Source: Hydrogenophaga sp. SL48 (GTDB taxonomy: Bacteria; Pseudomonadota; Gammaproteobacteria; Burkholderiales; Burkholderiaceae_C). Taken from it: a stretch of 64,000 nt of DNA. The notes below the pieces were generated by a model. It ran no database searches and was not told the DNA's origin. It was given only the letters and a program-made list of their open reading frames with translations. Shown here in pieces: positions 8,445 through 18,055 of the stretch. The stretch covers positions 4,898,001-4,962,000 of the forward strand of contig NZ_CP063400.1 of the NCBI RefSeq assembly GCF_021729865.1, in the 5' to 3' direction. Numbering within the stretch: the stretch's first letter is position 1; every line of letters starts with the position of its first letter. The position numbers and the translations under genes were made by a program.

Positions 8445-10529
8445 ATGACCGATCGGACCCGTTCGCTGGTGGCCCTGGTGTTGCTGTTCACCGCGCTGGC
8501 GACGGGCGTGTTGTGGTGGCAGAGCAGCCGCTCCCGGTCGGAACTGGAGGCGCAGGTGCTGTTGCAGGCCGAGCAGCGCAGCCTGCACCTGGCGGACGCG
8601 ATGGCGGGGCAGGTGCAGGGGGTGTTCAGCGCGGTGGATCTGGCGCTCAGGCAGCTGCGCACCGAGTGGCCCCGGGGCAACACCGCCGCCTTCGGGCAGC
8701 GGGTGCAGGAGACGCTGCAGGCCTTGCCCGAGGGTTTTGTGTCCCACGCCGTCGTGGCCAACGCCGAGGGCCTCGTGGTCTACAACAGCCTGGGGCTGGG
8801 CCAGGGCGTGAACATCGCCGACCGCGACTACTTCCGCGCGCACCTGGCGGGCGGAGACCGCCTGGCCATCGGGGTGCCGGTGCGCTCTCGGCTCGATGGT
8901 CGCTGGGTGTTTGCCATGAGCCGGCCGCTGCTGCAGGGCGGCCGTTTCGCAGGAACCGTGCACCTGACGCTGGGCGCCGAGCCCATGGCGCGCAAGCTGG
9001 CGGGGCTGGAGCTGTCCGGGCAGGACGTGGTGGCCCTGATCCACCCCGGGGGCCGTGTGCTGGCGCGCAGCAGGGACAACGAGGGATCGATGGCGCAGTC
9101 GATGCCGAACGACCGCCCCTACATGGCCCAGCCGGACGCGCTCCAGGGGGTGTACCGCACGCCGGGCAAGGTGGACGGCGTGCCCCGCACCTATGGCTGG
9201 CACCGGCTGCCGCAGTCGGGTGCGCTGGTGGCCATTGGCCTGGCCGATGCCTCGGTGCTGGGCCCGCTGGCGCCGGTGCAGCGCCGCGACCAGTGGATGA
9301 CGGCGGCGCTGTCGCTGCTGATCCTGTCGGCCGGGGGGCTGATTGCCGTGCTGCTGTGGCGGGTGTCGCGCAGCCGGGCGGCGGCCGTGGCGAGCGAGGC
9401 GCGCCTGAAGGAGGCACAGCGCATGGCGCGCGTGGGCCACTGGGAGCACGATCACCGGACCGGGCGGTTGACCTGGTCTGACGAGGTGTTTCGCATGCTC
9501 GGGCTGGCCCCGGCGGTGCACACGCCGACGTACCAGGCCTTCCTCGACGCGGTGCATCCCGATGATCGACAGGGCGTGACGGCGGCGTTCAAGGCGTCGT
9601 TGCAGGGGCGCCAGCCCTGCGACGTGGTCCACCGTCTGCTGCTGCCCGACGGAACGCTCAAGTACGTGCACGCGCTGGCCATCACCACCCGCGACGGCGA
9701 CCGGCCCCTGTACAGCCAGGGCACGCTCCAGGACATCACCGAGATGCGCACGGCGCAACTGGCGCTGCAGCAGCTCAACGAGGGGCTGGAACAGCGGGTC
9801 GAGGTGCGCACGCGCGAGCTCGGGGTGCTGAATCACGAGCTGGAGACCTTTGCCTACAGCGTGTCGCACGACCTGCGCACGCCGCTGCGCACGATCCACG
9901 GTTTTGCGAGCCTGCTGGAAGAAGATGGGGTGGCGCAGTCCGAGTCGGGGCGCGCCCACCTGCGGCGCATCCAGGAGGCGGCCAAGCGCATGGGCCAGCT
10001 CATCACCGACCTGCTCACCATGGCGCAACACAGCCGCGCGGTGATCCGGCATCAGCGGGTGGACCTCAGCGCGTTGGCGCGCCGGGTGGCGGCGGAGCTG
10101 GAGCAGGCTCACCCGGGTGTGCGGATGCAGTGGGCCATCGAAGACGGCCTGGTGGTGGAGGCCGACCCGACGCTGATGGGTGTGGTGCTGCAGAACCTGC
10201 TGGGCAACGCCTGGAAATACACCAGCCAGACGGCGCAACCGCGCATCGGGTTCTCGCGCACGGGGCACAGCGAGGGCATGCAGACGTTCTGCGTGCGGGA
10301 CAACGGTGCGGGCTTTGACATGGCCTATGCGGCGCAGCTGTTCCAGCCATTCAAACGCCTGCACACCCACCAGGCCTTCGAGGGTTCGGGCGTGGGGCTG
10401 GCCTCGGTGCAACGCGTGCTGCAACGCCACGGGGGCACGGTGCGCGGCGAGGGCGCGGTCGGCCAGGGTGCGGCTTTCTATTTCACGATCCCCGACGAGC
10501 CTCAGGTGCTGGACCCGGCGCCGCCCTGA
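8445..10529 (+). CDS. membrane sensor histidine kinase (Cache-PAS-HisKA-HATPase)
   Basis: A 694-residue kinase. Transmembrane helix at ~7-25, periplasmic double-Cache-like sensor at ~30-280 (with the IADRDYFRAHL motif common to Cache domains), second helix at ~284-306, PAS domain at ~325-435 (VGHWEHDHRTGRLTWSDE), then HisKA with phospho-acceptor His475 in SVSHDLRTP and an HATPase domain at ~565-685 (N box NLLGNAWKYTS, G boxes DNGAGFD and GSGVGLA). No receiver domain and no response regulator is adjacent. The kinase core resembles those of the phytochrome-like group, as does the seven-PAS kinase further on. The periplasmic domain probably binds a small organic ligand. Confidence 0.9.
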   Translation: MTDRTRSLVALVLLFTALATGVLWWQSSRSRSELEAQVLLQAEQRSLHLADAMAGQVQGVFSAVDLALRQLRTEWPRGNTAAFGQRVQETLQALPEGFVSHAVVANAEGLVVYNSLGLGQGVNIADRDYFRAHLAGGDRLAIGVPVRSRLDGRWVFAMSRPLLQGGRFAGTVHLTLGAEPMARKLAGLELSGQDVVALIHPGGRVLARSRDNEGSMAQSMPNDRPYMAQPDALQGVYRTPGKVDGVPRTYGWHRLPQSGALVAIGLADASVLGPLAPVQRRDQWMTAALSLLILSAGGLIAVLLWRVSRSRAAAVASEARLKEAQRMARVGHWEHDHRTGRLTWSDEVFRMLGLAPAVHTPTYQAFLDAVHPDDRQGVTAAFKASLQGRQPCDVVHRLLLPDGTLKYVHALAITTRDGDRPLYSQGTLQDITEMRTAQLALQQLNEGLEQRVEVRTRELGVLNHELETFAYSVSHDLRTPLRTIHGFASLLEEDGVAQSESGRAHLRRIQEAAKRMGQLITDLLTMAQHSRAVIRHQRVDLSALARRVAAELEQAHPGVRMQWAIEDGLVVEADPTLMGVVLQNLLGNAWKYTSQTAQPRIGFSRTGHSEGMQTFCVRDNGAGFDMAYAAQLFQPFKRLHTHQAFEGSGVGLASVQRVLQRHGGTVRGEGAVGQGAAFYFTIPDEPQVLDPAPP

Positions 10530-10532
10530 GCC

Positions 10533-12866
10533 TCAGGCCATGGCGCGCTGCGGTGCTTCGTGCTGCGGCGCAACCGCGCTGGTGTGTTGTGCCGTCGCCA
10601 ACGCAGGCTCCTGGCCCGGGATGCGTTCCTCGGCCCGCTCGCGGGTCTGTGTCTGTGCCAAGGCGTGGGCACGCTCCAGGTGCTGGTCGGCGGTCTGGCC
10701 CTGCGCGGCCTTCACGCTGAACTCGCTGATGGGCGCGTTCTCCTGCACCACCGCCACGCGCTCGCCGTCCTTGCTCAGGTGAAACGCCCGCACGTCGCCA
10801 CGGTGCGCGTGTTGCTGGGCGTGGCCCACGGCGGCCGCGCTCACGCGCTCCACCTGCTCCGCGCTGTGACCCCGCGCACTCAAGGCCGGGCCGAGCTGGG
10901 CCTGCGCGAGCTGGTGGTGGCGCTCCTGCTGCGGTGAGAGCGCCGCCCGGGGGCCCGTTGAAGCGTCCTTCGGCCGCAGCTCGGCCGGCAGCTCGGGCAG
11001 CTTCATGCCGCGCTCGTGCATGCTCTCGCGCACCGCGCCCAGGTGGCCGGTGTCGCGCCACAGCTCGTTCAGGCCGTCCTGGACCCGGCCGGCCTGGCGT
11101 TGCTGCGCCAGCGCCTGGGGCCAGCCCTGATCGACGTTGTTGTGCGGGTCCTTGTTGGCCGCCAGGGCCATGACGTCTTTGCGGCCCTGGACCACCTCGC
11201 CCACGTACTGGCCGTGTGTCGCGGCCAGCTGCTGATTGCTCAGGGCCCGGTAATTCACCGCCGGCTGGTGGGGCAGCGCGCGCGGGTATTGCTCGTGCAC
11301 GGCGTCGCTGAGCGCGCCACGTACCGCGTCGGCGGGGCGCTTGCCCGCGTCGATGTGTTTCGCCAGCGCGTCGTTGACGCCGTCTTTGTCCACCCTGGGG
11401 TAGGTCGCGTGGGTCTGCTCCCAGGCCTTGTCGATGCCGGTACGGGCTTCGAAGGTGCGGCCGTTGCGCTCGGCTTCGGTGCTGAATTGTTCGCTGGTGG
11501 TGTTCAGGCGGGTTTGCAGCTGGGCGCGTTTCGCCGGGTCGGTCTCGTTCTGCAGGTCTTCCTTCAGGCCGTTGACCTGGCGCAGCAAGCGGCCTTCTCT
11601 GGACACGTGGTCGTAGCCCAGTTCGCCGACCTCTCGCCCCAGCGCCTTGCTCCACTGCTGCAGGCGCGAGTCTTCGTAGAGCTTCTCCGCGCCGTAGGCC
11701 GCGGCACCGCCGGTGGCCAGGCCGCCGACCACGGGGCCGACCGGGCCGGTGACGGGGCTGGTGAGCGTGCCGGCGGCGGCACCGGGGATCGCGCCCACGG
11801 TGGCGGCAGCGCCGGTGACCACGGCTTTGGTGCCCTGGTTGACCGTCTCTTCGCTGCCGCGCACCCACTGCTCGCGGTTGGAGCGGGCGGTGTCGATGGC
11901 GGCGTCGATCTGCTGCTTGCCCTCAAAGGCGCCGTACGCCGTGCCCAGGACGCCGGCCGCCTTGACCGTGGGCCGGACGGCGCGATGACCACCGACCTCG
12001 TTGTGCAGCCGCTGCACGCCCGGTTCGACCGCCAGCGTGCGGCGTTCTTCGAGCAGGTGGCTGGCGGTGCTGGCACTGACGCGTTCGTTGGGTACACGCT
12101 CGGGCAGATTGCGGTGCCATTGGCGTTGCGCGTCGGTCGACTGGTGCAGGTCGTTGAGGCGTTCCTGCGTCAACCGGCCGCTGCGGGCCGTCTCCAGCGC
12201 ACGGCCGGGAGATGCGTGGGGAGAGGTGCGCGAATCGAAGTGCAGCGTGCCCTCGCGGTCGTAGACCTGAATCGGGACACCAGTCTGTTTCGCCACGTCG
12301 TCGAGAGTGCCGGGGAGCTTCTCGTACACCGCCGAACGAACCTCCTGGGGAACATAGCGCCCGTGGCCTCGACGATCCAGGTCATCGGTGAACCGTTTGT
12401 CAACACCCAGCTCGCTCTCGAGTCGGTGGGCTGCGACAGCGCGTATCTCTACGTCGTAGCCCTTGGTTTGGAGGTCTTTGATGACATCGGCTCTGGGCAT
12501 GGTGGTGTCCAGAACCAGGTTCTTGCGCTGGGCCACTGCGTCAGCTCGAAGCTCCTGCGCCCAGCGGCTGGCATCGCTGTGTGTTTCTCCAGACCAGGTG
12601 TATGGCTTCAGGCCGCGCAGGGTGCGTGCGTCGGGATGAGCGCTGCGCAGATCGTCCGGATCAATCACCGCCGCATCTCCGTCCATCTCCGAAAGTGCTG
12701 TGCGTGCCAGCCCGCCTTTGCCTGCACCAGGTTGTCCCGCCAGGATGATGGCTTTCGGACGGGCGTGTCCGCCAGTGACCTGTGTGTACTTTGCGTCCTG
12801 AAGGATCTGATTCCTGAGGATCCGGTCGTGTTGGTCGGCTGGAATGGCGGGGTAGTCGTGTGCCAT
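10533..12866 (-). CDS. zeta-toxin-domain protein with XVIPCD-like C-terminus (candidate T4SS effector)
   Basis: A 777-residue protein. Residues ~35-215 form a zeta-toxin-like P-loop kinase fold: Walker A GQPGAGKGG (45-52), the IDPDDLR acid motif (69-73) and a VLDTTMPRAD segment. Zeta toxins phosphorylate UDP-N-acetylglucosamine and block wall synthesis. The usual Ser/Thr after the Walker Lys is Gly here. The middle has a Gly/Ala-rich hydrophobic stretch (~310-385). The last ~110 residues (SKDGERVAVVQ, later Gln-rich QHLERAHALAQTQ) resemble the XVIPCD signal that sends Xanthomonadales effectors to VirD4. ATG at 12866 has GAGGGA upstream; a TTG at 12893 would overlap the preceding gene. The zeta call is strong, the secretion call is by pattern only. 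Confidence 0.8.
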   Translation of the reverse strand: MAHDYPAIPADQHDRILRNQILQDAKYTQVTGGHARPKAIILAGQPGAGKGGLARTALSEMDGDAAVIDPDDLRSAHPDARTLRGLKPYTWSGETHSDASRWAQELRADAVAQRKNLVLDTTMPRADVIKDLQTKGYDVEIRAVAAHRLESELGVDKRFTDDLDRRGHGRYVPQEVRSAVYEKLPGTLDDVAKQTGVPIQVYDREGTLHFDSRTSPHASPGRALETARSGRLTQERLNDLHQSTDAQRQWHRNLPERVPNERVSASTASHLLEERRTLAVEPGVQRLHNEVGGHRAVRPTVKAAGVLGTAYGAFEGKQQIDAAIDTARSNREQWVRGSEETVNQGTKAVVTGAAATVGAIPGAAAGTLTSPVTGPVGPVVGGLATGGAAAYGAEKLYEDSRLQQWSKALGREVGELGYDHVSREGRLLRQVNGLKEDLQNETDPAKRAQLQTRLNTTSEQFSTEAERNGRTFEARTGIDKAWEQTHATYPRVDKDGVNDALAKHIDAGKRPADAVRGALSDAVHEQYPRALPHQPAVNYRALSNQQLAATHGQYVGEVVQGRKDVMALAANKDPHNNVDQGWPQALAQQRQAGRVQDGLNELWRDTGHLGAVRESMHERGMKLPELPAELRPKDASTGPRAALSPQQERHHQLAQAQLGPALSARGHSAEQVERVSAAAVGHAQQHAHRGDVRAFHLSKDGERVAVVQENAPISEFSVKAAQGQTADQHLERAHALAQTQTRERAEERIPGQEPALATAQHTSAVAPQHEAPQRAMA

Positions 12867-12877
12867 GGGCCGTTCCC

Positions 12878-13222
12878 TCAATCCTGGCCCCAAGCGAAGA
12901 ACTTCATCAGTTCTTCTCCGCCATCGCGTCGGTGCAGCTGCAGGAGGCGCAATTTCTTTCGCGCGTTGGCAGCTTTGTCGATTTCCCCTGCCGCGTCGGC
13001 AGCGGCAACTTCATCACTGGCGTTTTCGACGAAGCTGTCCATGTCGCCTTCCAATCGCCAAAACGCTCGCTCCAGTTGATCGGTTCGTTGCGCCTTGCTC
13101 ATGCCTGGCTTGAGACCGACGGCTGTCAGTCCCTCTTCCAGTCTCGCAATCAGCTCGGGATGGTCTTTGAGTGCTTCCTGCAGCACTTTGGGCACGGGCG
13201 GGTGTTCGGTGAAAGTCGTCAT
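12878..13222 (-). CDS. small hypothetical protein, candidate antitoxin of the zeta-domain protein
   Basis: A 114-residue, charged, predicted all-helical protein with no signal peptide or membrane segment. It ends 11 bases before the zeta-domain gene on the same strand, the usual antitoxin-then-toxin order. ATG at 13222 has CAGGGA upstream. The N-terminal half (PPVPKVLQEALKDHPEL) and the acidic middle (ENASDEVAAADAAGE) suit a small helical partner, as epsilon antitoxins are for zeta toxins, but I see no direct epsilon similarity. Because zeta toxins act in the cytoplasm, a cytoplasmic antidote would be expected. The role is inferred from position. Confidence 0.65.
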   Translation of the reverse strand: MTTFTEHPPVPKVLQEALKDHPELIARLEEGLTAVGLKPGMSKAQRTDQLERAFWRLEGDMDSFVENASDEVAAADAAGEIDKAANARKKLRLLQLHRRDGGEELMKFFAWGQD

Positions 13223-13331
13223 GTCATGTCCCTGAAAAGCAGAAAAAGCACCGGCTGAACCGAATGCCGTTGAATCTTGGCACAGCCGCGCTGCTGCTTC
13301 GCCTGCATCCCTGTCATAACCGGCGCAGCCA

Positions 13332-14423
13332 TCAGCCCGTGTAGACCTCCGGCAGCGCATACGTCGATCGTTTCCCCAGGTGTTTGCCGTGTTCGTGCAG
13401 CCAGTCGTCGGCCGCGCGCCGGCCGATGCCGTGCAGCCTGGAGAGGAAGGCCCAGCCGGTTTCGGTCTTGCTCGACGCGCCGAACTGCAAGAGCTCTGCC
13501 TCGGCGTCGATCTTGTGCAGGCGCAGGTCGTCCACGCGCCGGAACAGCGGGCGCTGGAAGCAGGCGTCGGGCCGGCCCGCGTCTTCCAGCAGCTCCTTGA
13601 TGAGGCCGATGGTGCGCAGCTCTTTCAGCAGGCTGGCGTTGAAGGTGACCTCGCTCGCGCGGTCGAGGATGTCGCTCGCCCGTGTGGGGATCGTGTCCCG
13701 CCGGTCGGGGTTGATCTGCACCAGCATCAGGTCGTCGGCCGGGGTTTCGCTGATGAGCGGCATCAGCGTGGGGTTGCCGGCGTAGCCGCCGTCCCAGTAG
13801 GCCTCGCCCTTCACCTTCACCGCCTGGAACAGCAGCGGCAGGCAGGCCGAGGCGAGCACCATGTCGGCGGTGAGTTCGTCCTGGCGGAACACGTGCAGGT
13901 CGCCGGTGGCGACGTGCGTGGCGGCGATGAAGAGCTGGGTGCGGTGGCAGGCGCGCACTTGCTCGAAGTTCACCGTGTCCTCCAGGATCCGGCGCAGCGG
14001 GTTGAGGTTGAGCGGGTTGAGCTGGTAAGGCGAGAACTGGCCACCGACGTATGCCGCAGCCTGTTGCCAGGGGGCCATCGCCGCCTGCAGCCAGGGGTTG
14101 CGCGTGCCGAACAGCGCGCCGAACGGGCCGGCCTCCAGGTGGTGAAAGGGCGAGGACTCGGCCACGCTTTTCCAGAATCGGGCCAGGCAGGCCTGCGCGC
14201 CCACGCGGCCCCCTTCCATCAAACCGGCGGCCAGCGCCACGGCGTTCATCGCCCCGGCGCTGGTGCCGCTGATGCCCGAGATTTCGAGTCGCTCGTCGTC
14301 CAGCAGGCGGTCGAGCACGCCCCAGGTGAAGGCCCCGTGTGAGCCGCCGCCCTGCAGCGCGAGGTCGATGAGCAGGTGGGTGCCGGGGGCGCGTGCGCGG
14401 CGGGGGGGGGTGCGTGTGACCAT
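13332..14423 (-). CDS. patatin-like phospholipase
   Basis: A 363-residue patatin-family lipid acyl hydrolase. The oxyanion-hole glycines (GGGSHG, 25-30), the nucleophile elbow GTSAG with Ser55, and the catalytic Asp211 in DGG are all present, so the Ser-Asp dyad is intact. A C-terminal DUF3734-like region of about 100 residues follows the catalytic domain. There is no signal peptide, so it probably acts in the cytoplasm or on the inner membrane face. Codons 5-8 contain a run of nine C bases. The gene lies downstream of the leftward CaCA antiporter with a 25-bp gap and could be co-transcribed with it. Confidence 0.9.
   Translation of the reverse strand: MVTRTPPRRARAPGTHLLIDLALQGGGSHGAFTWGVLDRLLDDERLEISGISGTSAGAMNAVALAAGLMEGGRVGAQACLARFWKSVAESSPFHHLEAGPFGALFGTRNPWLQAAMAPWQQAAAYVGGQFSPYQLNPLNLNPLRRILEDTVNFEQVRACHRTQLFIAATHVATGDLHVFRQDELTADMVLASACLPLLFQAVKVKGEAYWDGGYAGNPTLMPLISETPADDLMLVQINPDRRDTIPTRASDILDRASEVTFNASLLKELRTIGLIKELLEDAGRPDACFQRPLFRRVDDLRLHKIDAEAELLQFGASSKTETGWAFLSRLHGIGRRAADDWLHEHGKHLGKRSTYALPEVYTG
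14402..14410 (-). repeat. nine-base C homopolymer in the patatin gene start
   Basis: Nine consecutive G on the + strand (nine C on the coding strand) cover codons 5-8 of the patatin gene. Gain or loss of one base would shift the frame before any conserved residue, so slippage could switch the gene off and on. Confidence 0.9.
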
Positions 14424-14448
14424 GGTGCGTTCTCTGCGGCCGGGCGGG

Positions 14449-15543
<1,095 letters not shown>

Positions 15544-15662
15544 GGTGGTTCGTCGGTCAAGGGGGTTGATGGAGCGGGCATGTTGCCATGGCCGCACGGA
15601 CCCGGCGCTGCCAGGGTTCTTGACGGCTCTGGGACAATCGCGCTTTGCCCGCCGCTCCCCCG

Positions 15663-17999
15663 ATGTCCGACGCCCCCGAATCCCCCGACGTTTTCAGCCC
15701 GCCCAGCGGCCCTCTGGCGCGCGAGGCCCTGGCCTTGGGCGCGTTCGATCACGTGGTCGGCCGGCTCGATGGTTTTCGCCCCCGCGCGGGGCAGCGCGAG
15801 ATGGCGGCGCACATCGCCGAGACGCTGAGCCCGGTGGACTGGCCGCCCAAACCTGAAAAAGGGGCCGAGAAGGGCGCCGAGGCGGTGCCCTACAGCGGCC
15901 CGCGCGCCATCGCCGTGGTGCAGGCCGGCACGGGCGTGGGCAAGTCGGCGGCCTACGCGTCCACCGTGATCCCGCTGGCCATCGCGCAGCAAAAGCGCGT
16001 GCTGATCTCGACCGCCACCGTGGCGCTGCAGGAGCAGCTCATGGCGAAAGACCTGCCGGCCCTCTCGGCCGCGCTGCCCCAACCCTTCACCTTCTCGCTG
16101 GCCAAGGGGCGCGGGCGCTACGTGTGCCGTCTCAAGCTCGACCAGCTGGCCGGCGGCGACGCGGCCAGCGCCGATCTGTTCGAGACTGAGGAGTTGCCCG
16201 CCAGCCCCGAGGCCGCCGCCGCGACCGTGGTCGCCAACGCAGCGGCGACAGCGCGCGAAGCCGAGCGCTGGGTCGAGCGCTCCAAGACCTACACCGTGTG
16301 GGCGCAGCAGCTGGACGGCGGCGCCTGGGACGGCGACCGCGACCGGCTCGACGAGCCGCCCGAGCCCGAGCTCTGGGGCCCGGTGGCCGCCGAGCGCCAC
16401 ACCTGCACCGCGCGCCACTGCCCCAGCTACAACAGCTGCAGCTACTACCAGGCGCGCGCGCGGCTGGCGCAGTCGCAGGTGATCGTGGTCAACCACGACC
16501 TGCTGCTCGCCACGCTCGGCCTGCACGCGCTGCCCGACCCGTCGGACTGCTACATCGTGTTCGACGAGGCCCACCACCTCGGCGCCGTCGCGCAGGGCCA
16601 GTTCACCGAGAGCATGGACCTCATGCGCGGCGGCTGGCTTGACAAGCTGCCGCGCGCGGTGAGCGACGTGGCCGGCGCCATCGCCCACACGCCGACGGAA
16701 GACGTGGCCACGCTGGCGCGCGAGCTGAAGGCCGCGCAGGCCGACCTGGCGCGCCGCGCCATGGCGCGAGTCAGCGAGTCGCCCGATTGGCTCGCGCTCA
16801 CCGGCCGGCAGGCGGGCCTTCGCCCGCGCGGCGGTGGCTTTGAATCCACCGCGTCCGGCGTGACCGAGCGCTTCGAGGGCGGCGCGATCCCGCCCGACTG
16901 GAAGGAGACCCTGGGCCAGATCGAGAGCCGCGCGACCGCGCTGCTCAAGGTGTTCGAGGCCATCGCCAACCAGCTCAAGGCCAACGCGCGCGACAACCCG
17001 GCCGACGCGCCGCGCTGCGCCCAGCTCTACAGCCGCATCGGCAGCCAGGCGCCGCGCCTGCAGCACCTGCAGGCCACGGCCGAGCTGTGGCTGCAGGAGC
17101 CGGCGCAGGGCCAGCCGCCGCTGGCCAAGTGGCTGGAGGCCGGCGTGATGCACGGCACCGTCACGCTCAGCGCGCACGCCTGCCCGCTCAACCCCGGCAG
17201 CCTGCTGCGCGCCCACCTCTGGAGCAAGGTGCGCGCGGGCGTGGCGACCTCGGCCTCGCTGGTCACCTGCGGCAGCTTCGACCACTTCCTGCACGAGAGC
17301 GGCCTGGCGTTCGACGACGACGTGAAAGCGCGCGAGGTGCAGAGCCCGTTCGACCACGCGAACCAGGGCCGCCTGGTGGTGGTGCAGACCCAGGCCGACC
17401 CGAAAGACGTCGAGGCCTACACCCGCGAAATGCTCGACCTGCTCATGACCGATCTGGCCGAGGTGCGGCGCGGTGCGCTGGTGCTGTTCACCTCGAAGGC
17501 GCAGATGAAGCGCGCGCAGGAGCTGCTGGAGCGCGGCCTGCACAGCGACCTGCGCGGGCAGGTGCTGGTGCAGGGCGAGGCCTCGCGCACGCAGCTGCTC
17601 AAGCGCCACGCCGAGCGCGTGGCCGACGGCCAGGCCTCGATCCTGTTCGGCCTGCAGTCGTTCGGCGAGGGGCTCGACCTGCCGGGCGAACTCTGCGAGT
17701 GGGTGTTCATCACCAAGCTGCCGTTCGCCTCGCCCAGCGACCCGGTGGGCCAGGCGCGCGCCGACTGGCTCAAGGCCCAGGGCCGCGACCCGTTCAGCGA
17801 ACTGGTGGTGCCCGCCACCGGCGCGCGCCTGCTGCAGTGGTCCGGCCGCGCGCTGCGCACCGAGACCGACGAGGCGGTGGTGGTCTGTTACGACGCGCGG
17901 CTGCTGCGGCAGAGCTATGGCCGGCGCATGCTCAAGGGGCTGCCGCCGTACCGGCTGCAGCGGCGCGACGGCGAGCGGCTGACCGAGGTGGCGCGTTGA
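15663..17999 (+). CDS. dinG: DinG-like ATP-dependent DNA helicase
   Basis: A 778-residue superfamily 2 helicase of the XPD/DinG group, which unwinds DNA 5' to 3' and can resolve R-loops and forks. Walker A is AGTGVGKS (88-95), and Walker B is the DEAH box at 301-304. Four cysteines at 155, 248, 253 and 259 have the spacing of the iron-sulphur cluster domain. Motif V/VI segments (FGLQSFGEGLDLPGE, QWSGRALRTE) lie near the end. Length matches DinG proteins of Burkholderiales. ATG at 15663 is preferred over a TTG six codons upstream. Confidence 0.92.
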   Translation: MSDAPESPDVFSPPSGPLAREALALGAFDHVVGRLDGFRPRAGQREMAAHIAETLSPVDWPPKPEKGAEKGAEAVPYSGPRAIAVVQAGTGVGKSAAYASTVIPLAIAQQKRVLISTATVALQEQLMAKDLPALSAALPQPFTFSLAKGRGRYVCRLKLDQLAGGDAASADLFETEELPASPEAAAATVVANAAATAREAERWVERSKTYTVWAQQLDGGAWDGDRDRLDEPPEPELWGPVAAERHTCTARHCPSYNSCSYYQARARLAQSQVIVVNHDLLLATLGLHALPDPSDCYIVFDEAHHLGAVAQGQFTESMDLMRGGWLDKLPRAVSDVAGAIAHTPTEDVATLARELKAAQADLARRAMARVSESPDWLALTGRQAGLRPRGGGFESTASGVTERFEGGAIPPDWKETLGQIESRATALLKVFEAIANQLKANARDNPADAPRCAQLYSRIGSQAPRLQHLQATAELWLQEPAQGQPPLAKWLEAGVMHGTVTLSAHACPLNPGSLLRAHLWSKVRAGVATSASLVTCGSFDHFLHESGLAFDDDVKAREVQSPFDHANQGRLVVVQTQADPKDVEAYTREMLDLLMTDLAEVRRGALVLFTSKAQMKRAQELLERGLHSDLRGQVLVQGEASRTQLLKRHAERVADGQASILFGLQSFGEGLDLPGELCEWVFITKLPFASPSDPVGQARADWLKAQGRDPFSELVVPATGARLLQWSGRALRTETDEAVVVCYDARLLRQSYGRRMLKGLPPYRLQRRDGERLTEVAR

Positions 18000-18055
18000 C
18001 CCCCGCTGCCGGGATGGCGCCTGGGCGTTGCGCCCGGGGCTGAAGGAAGGCGCCC

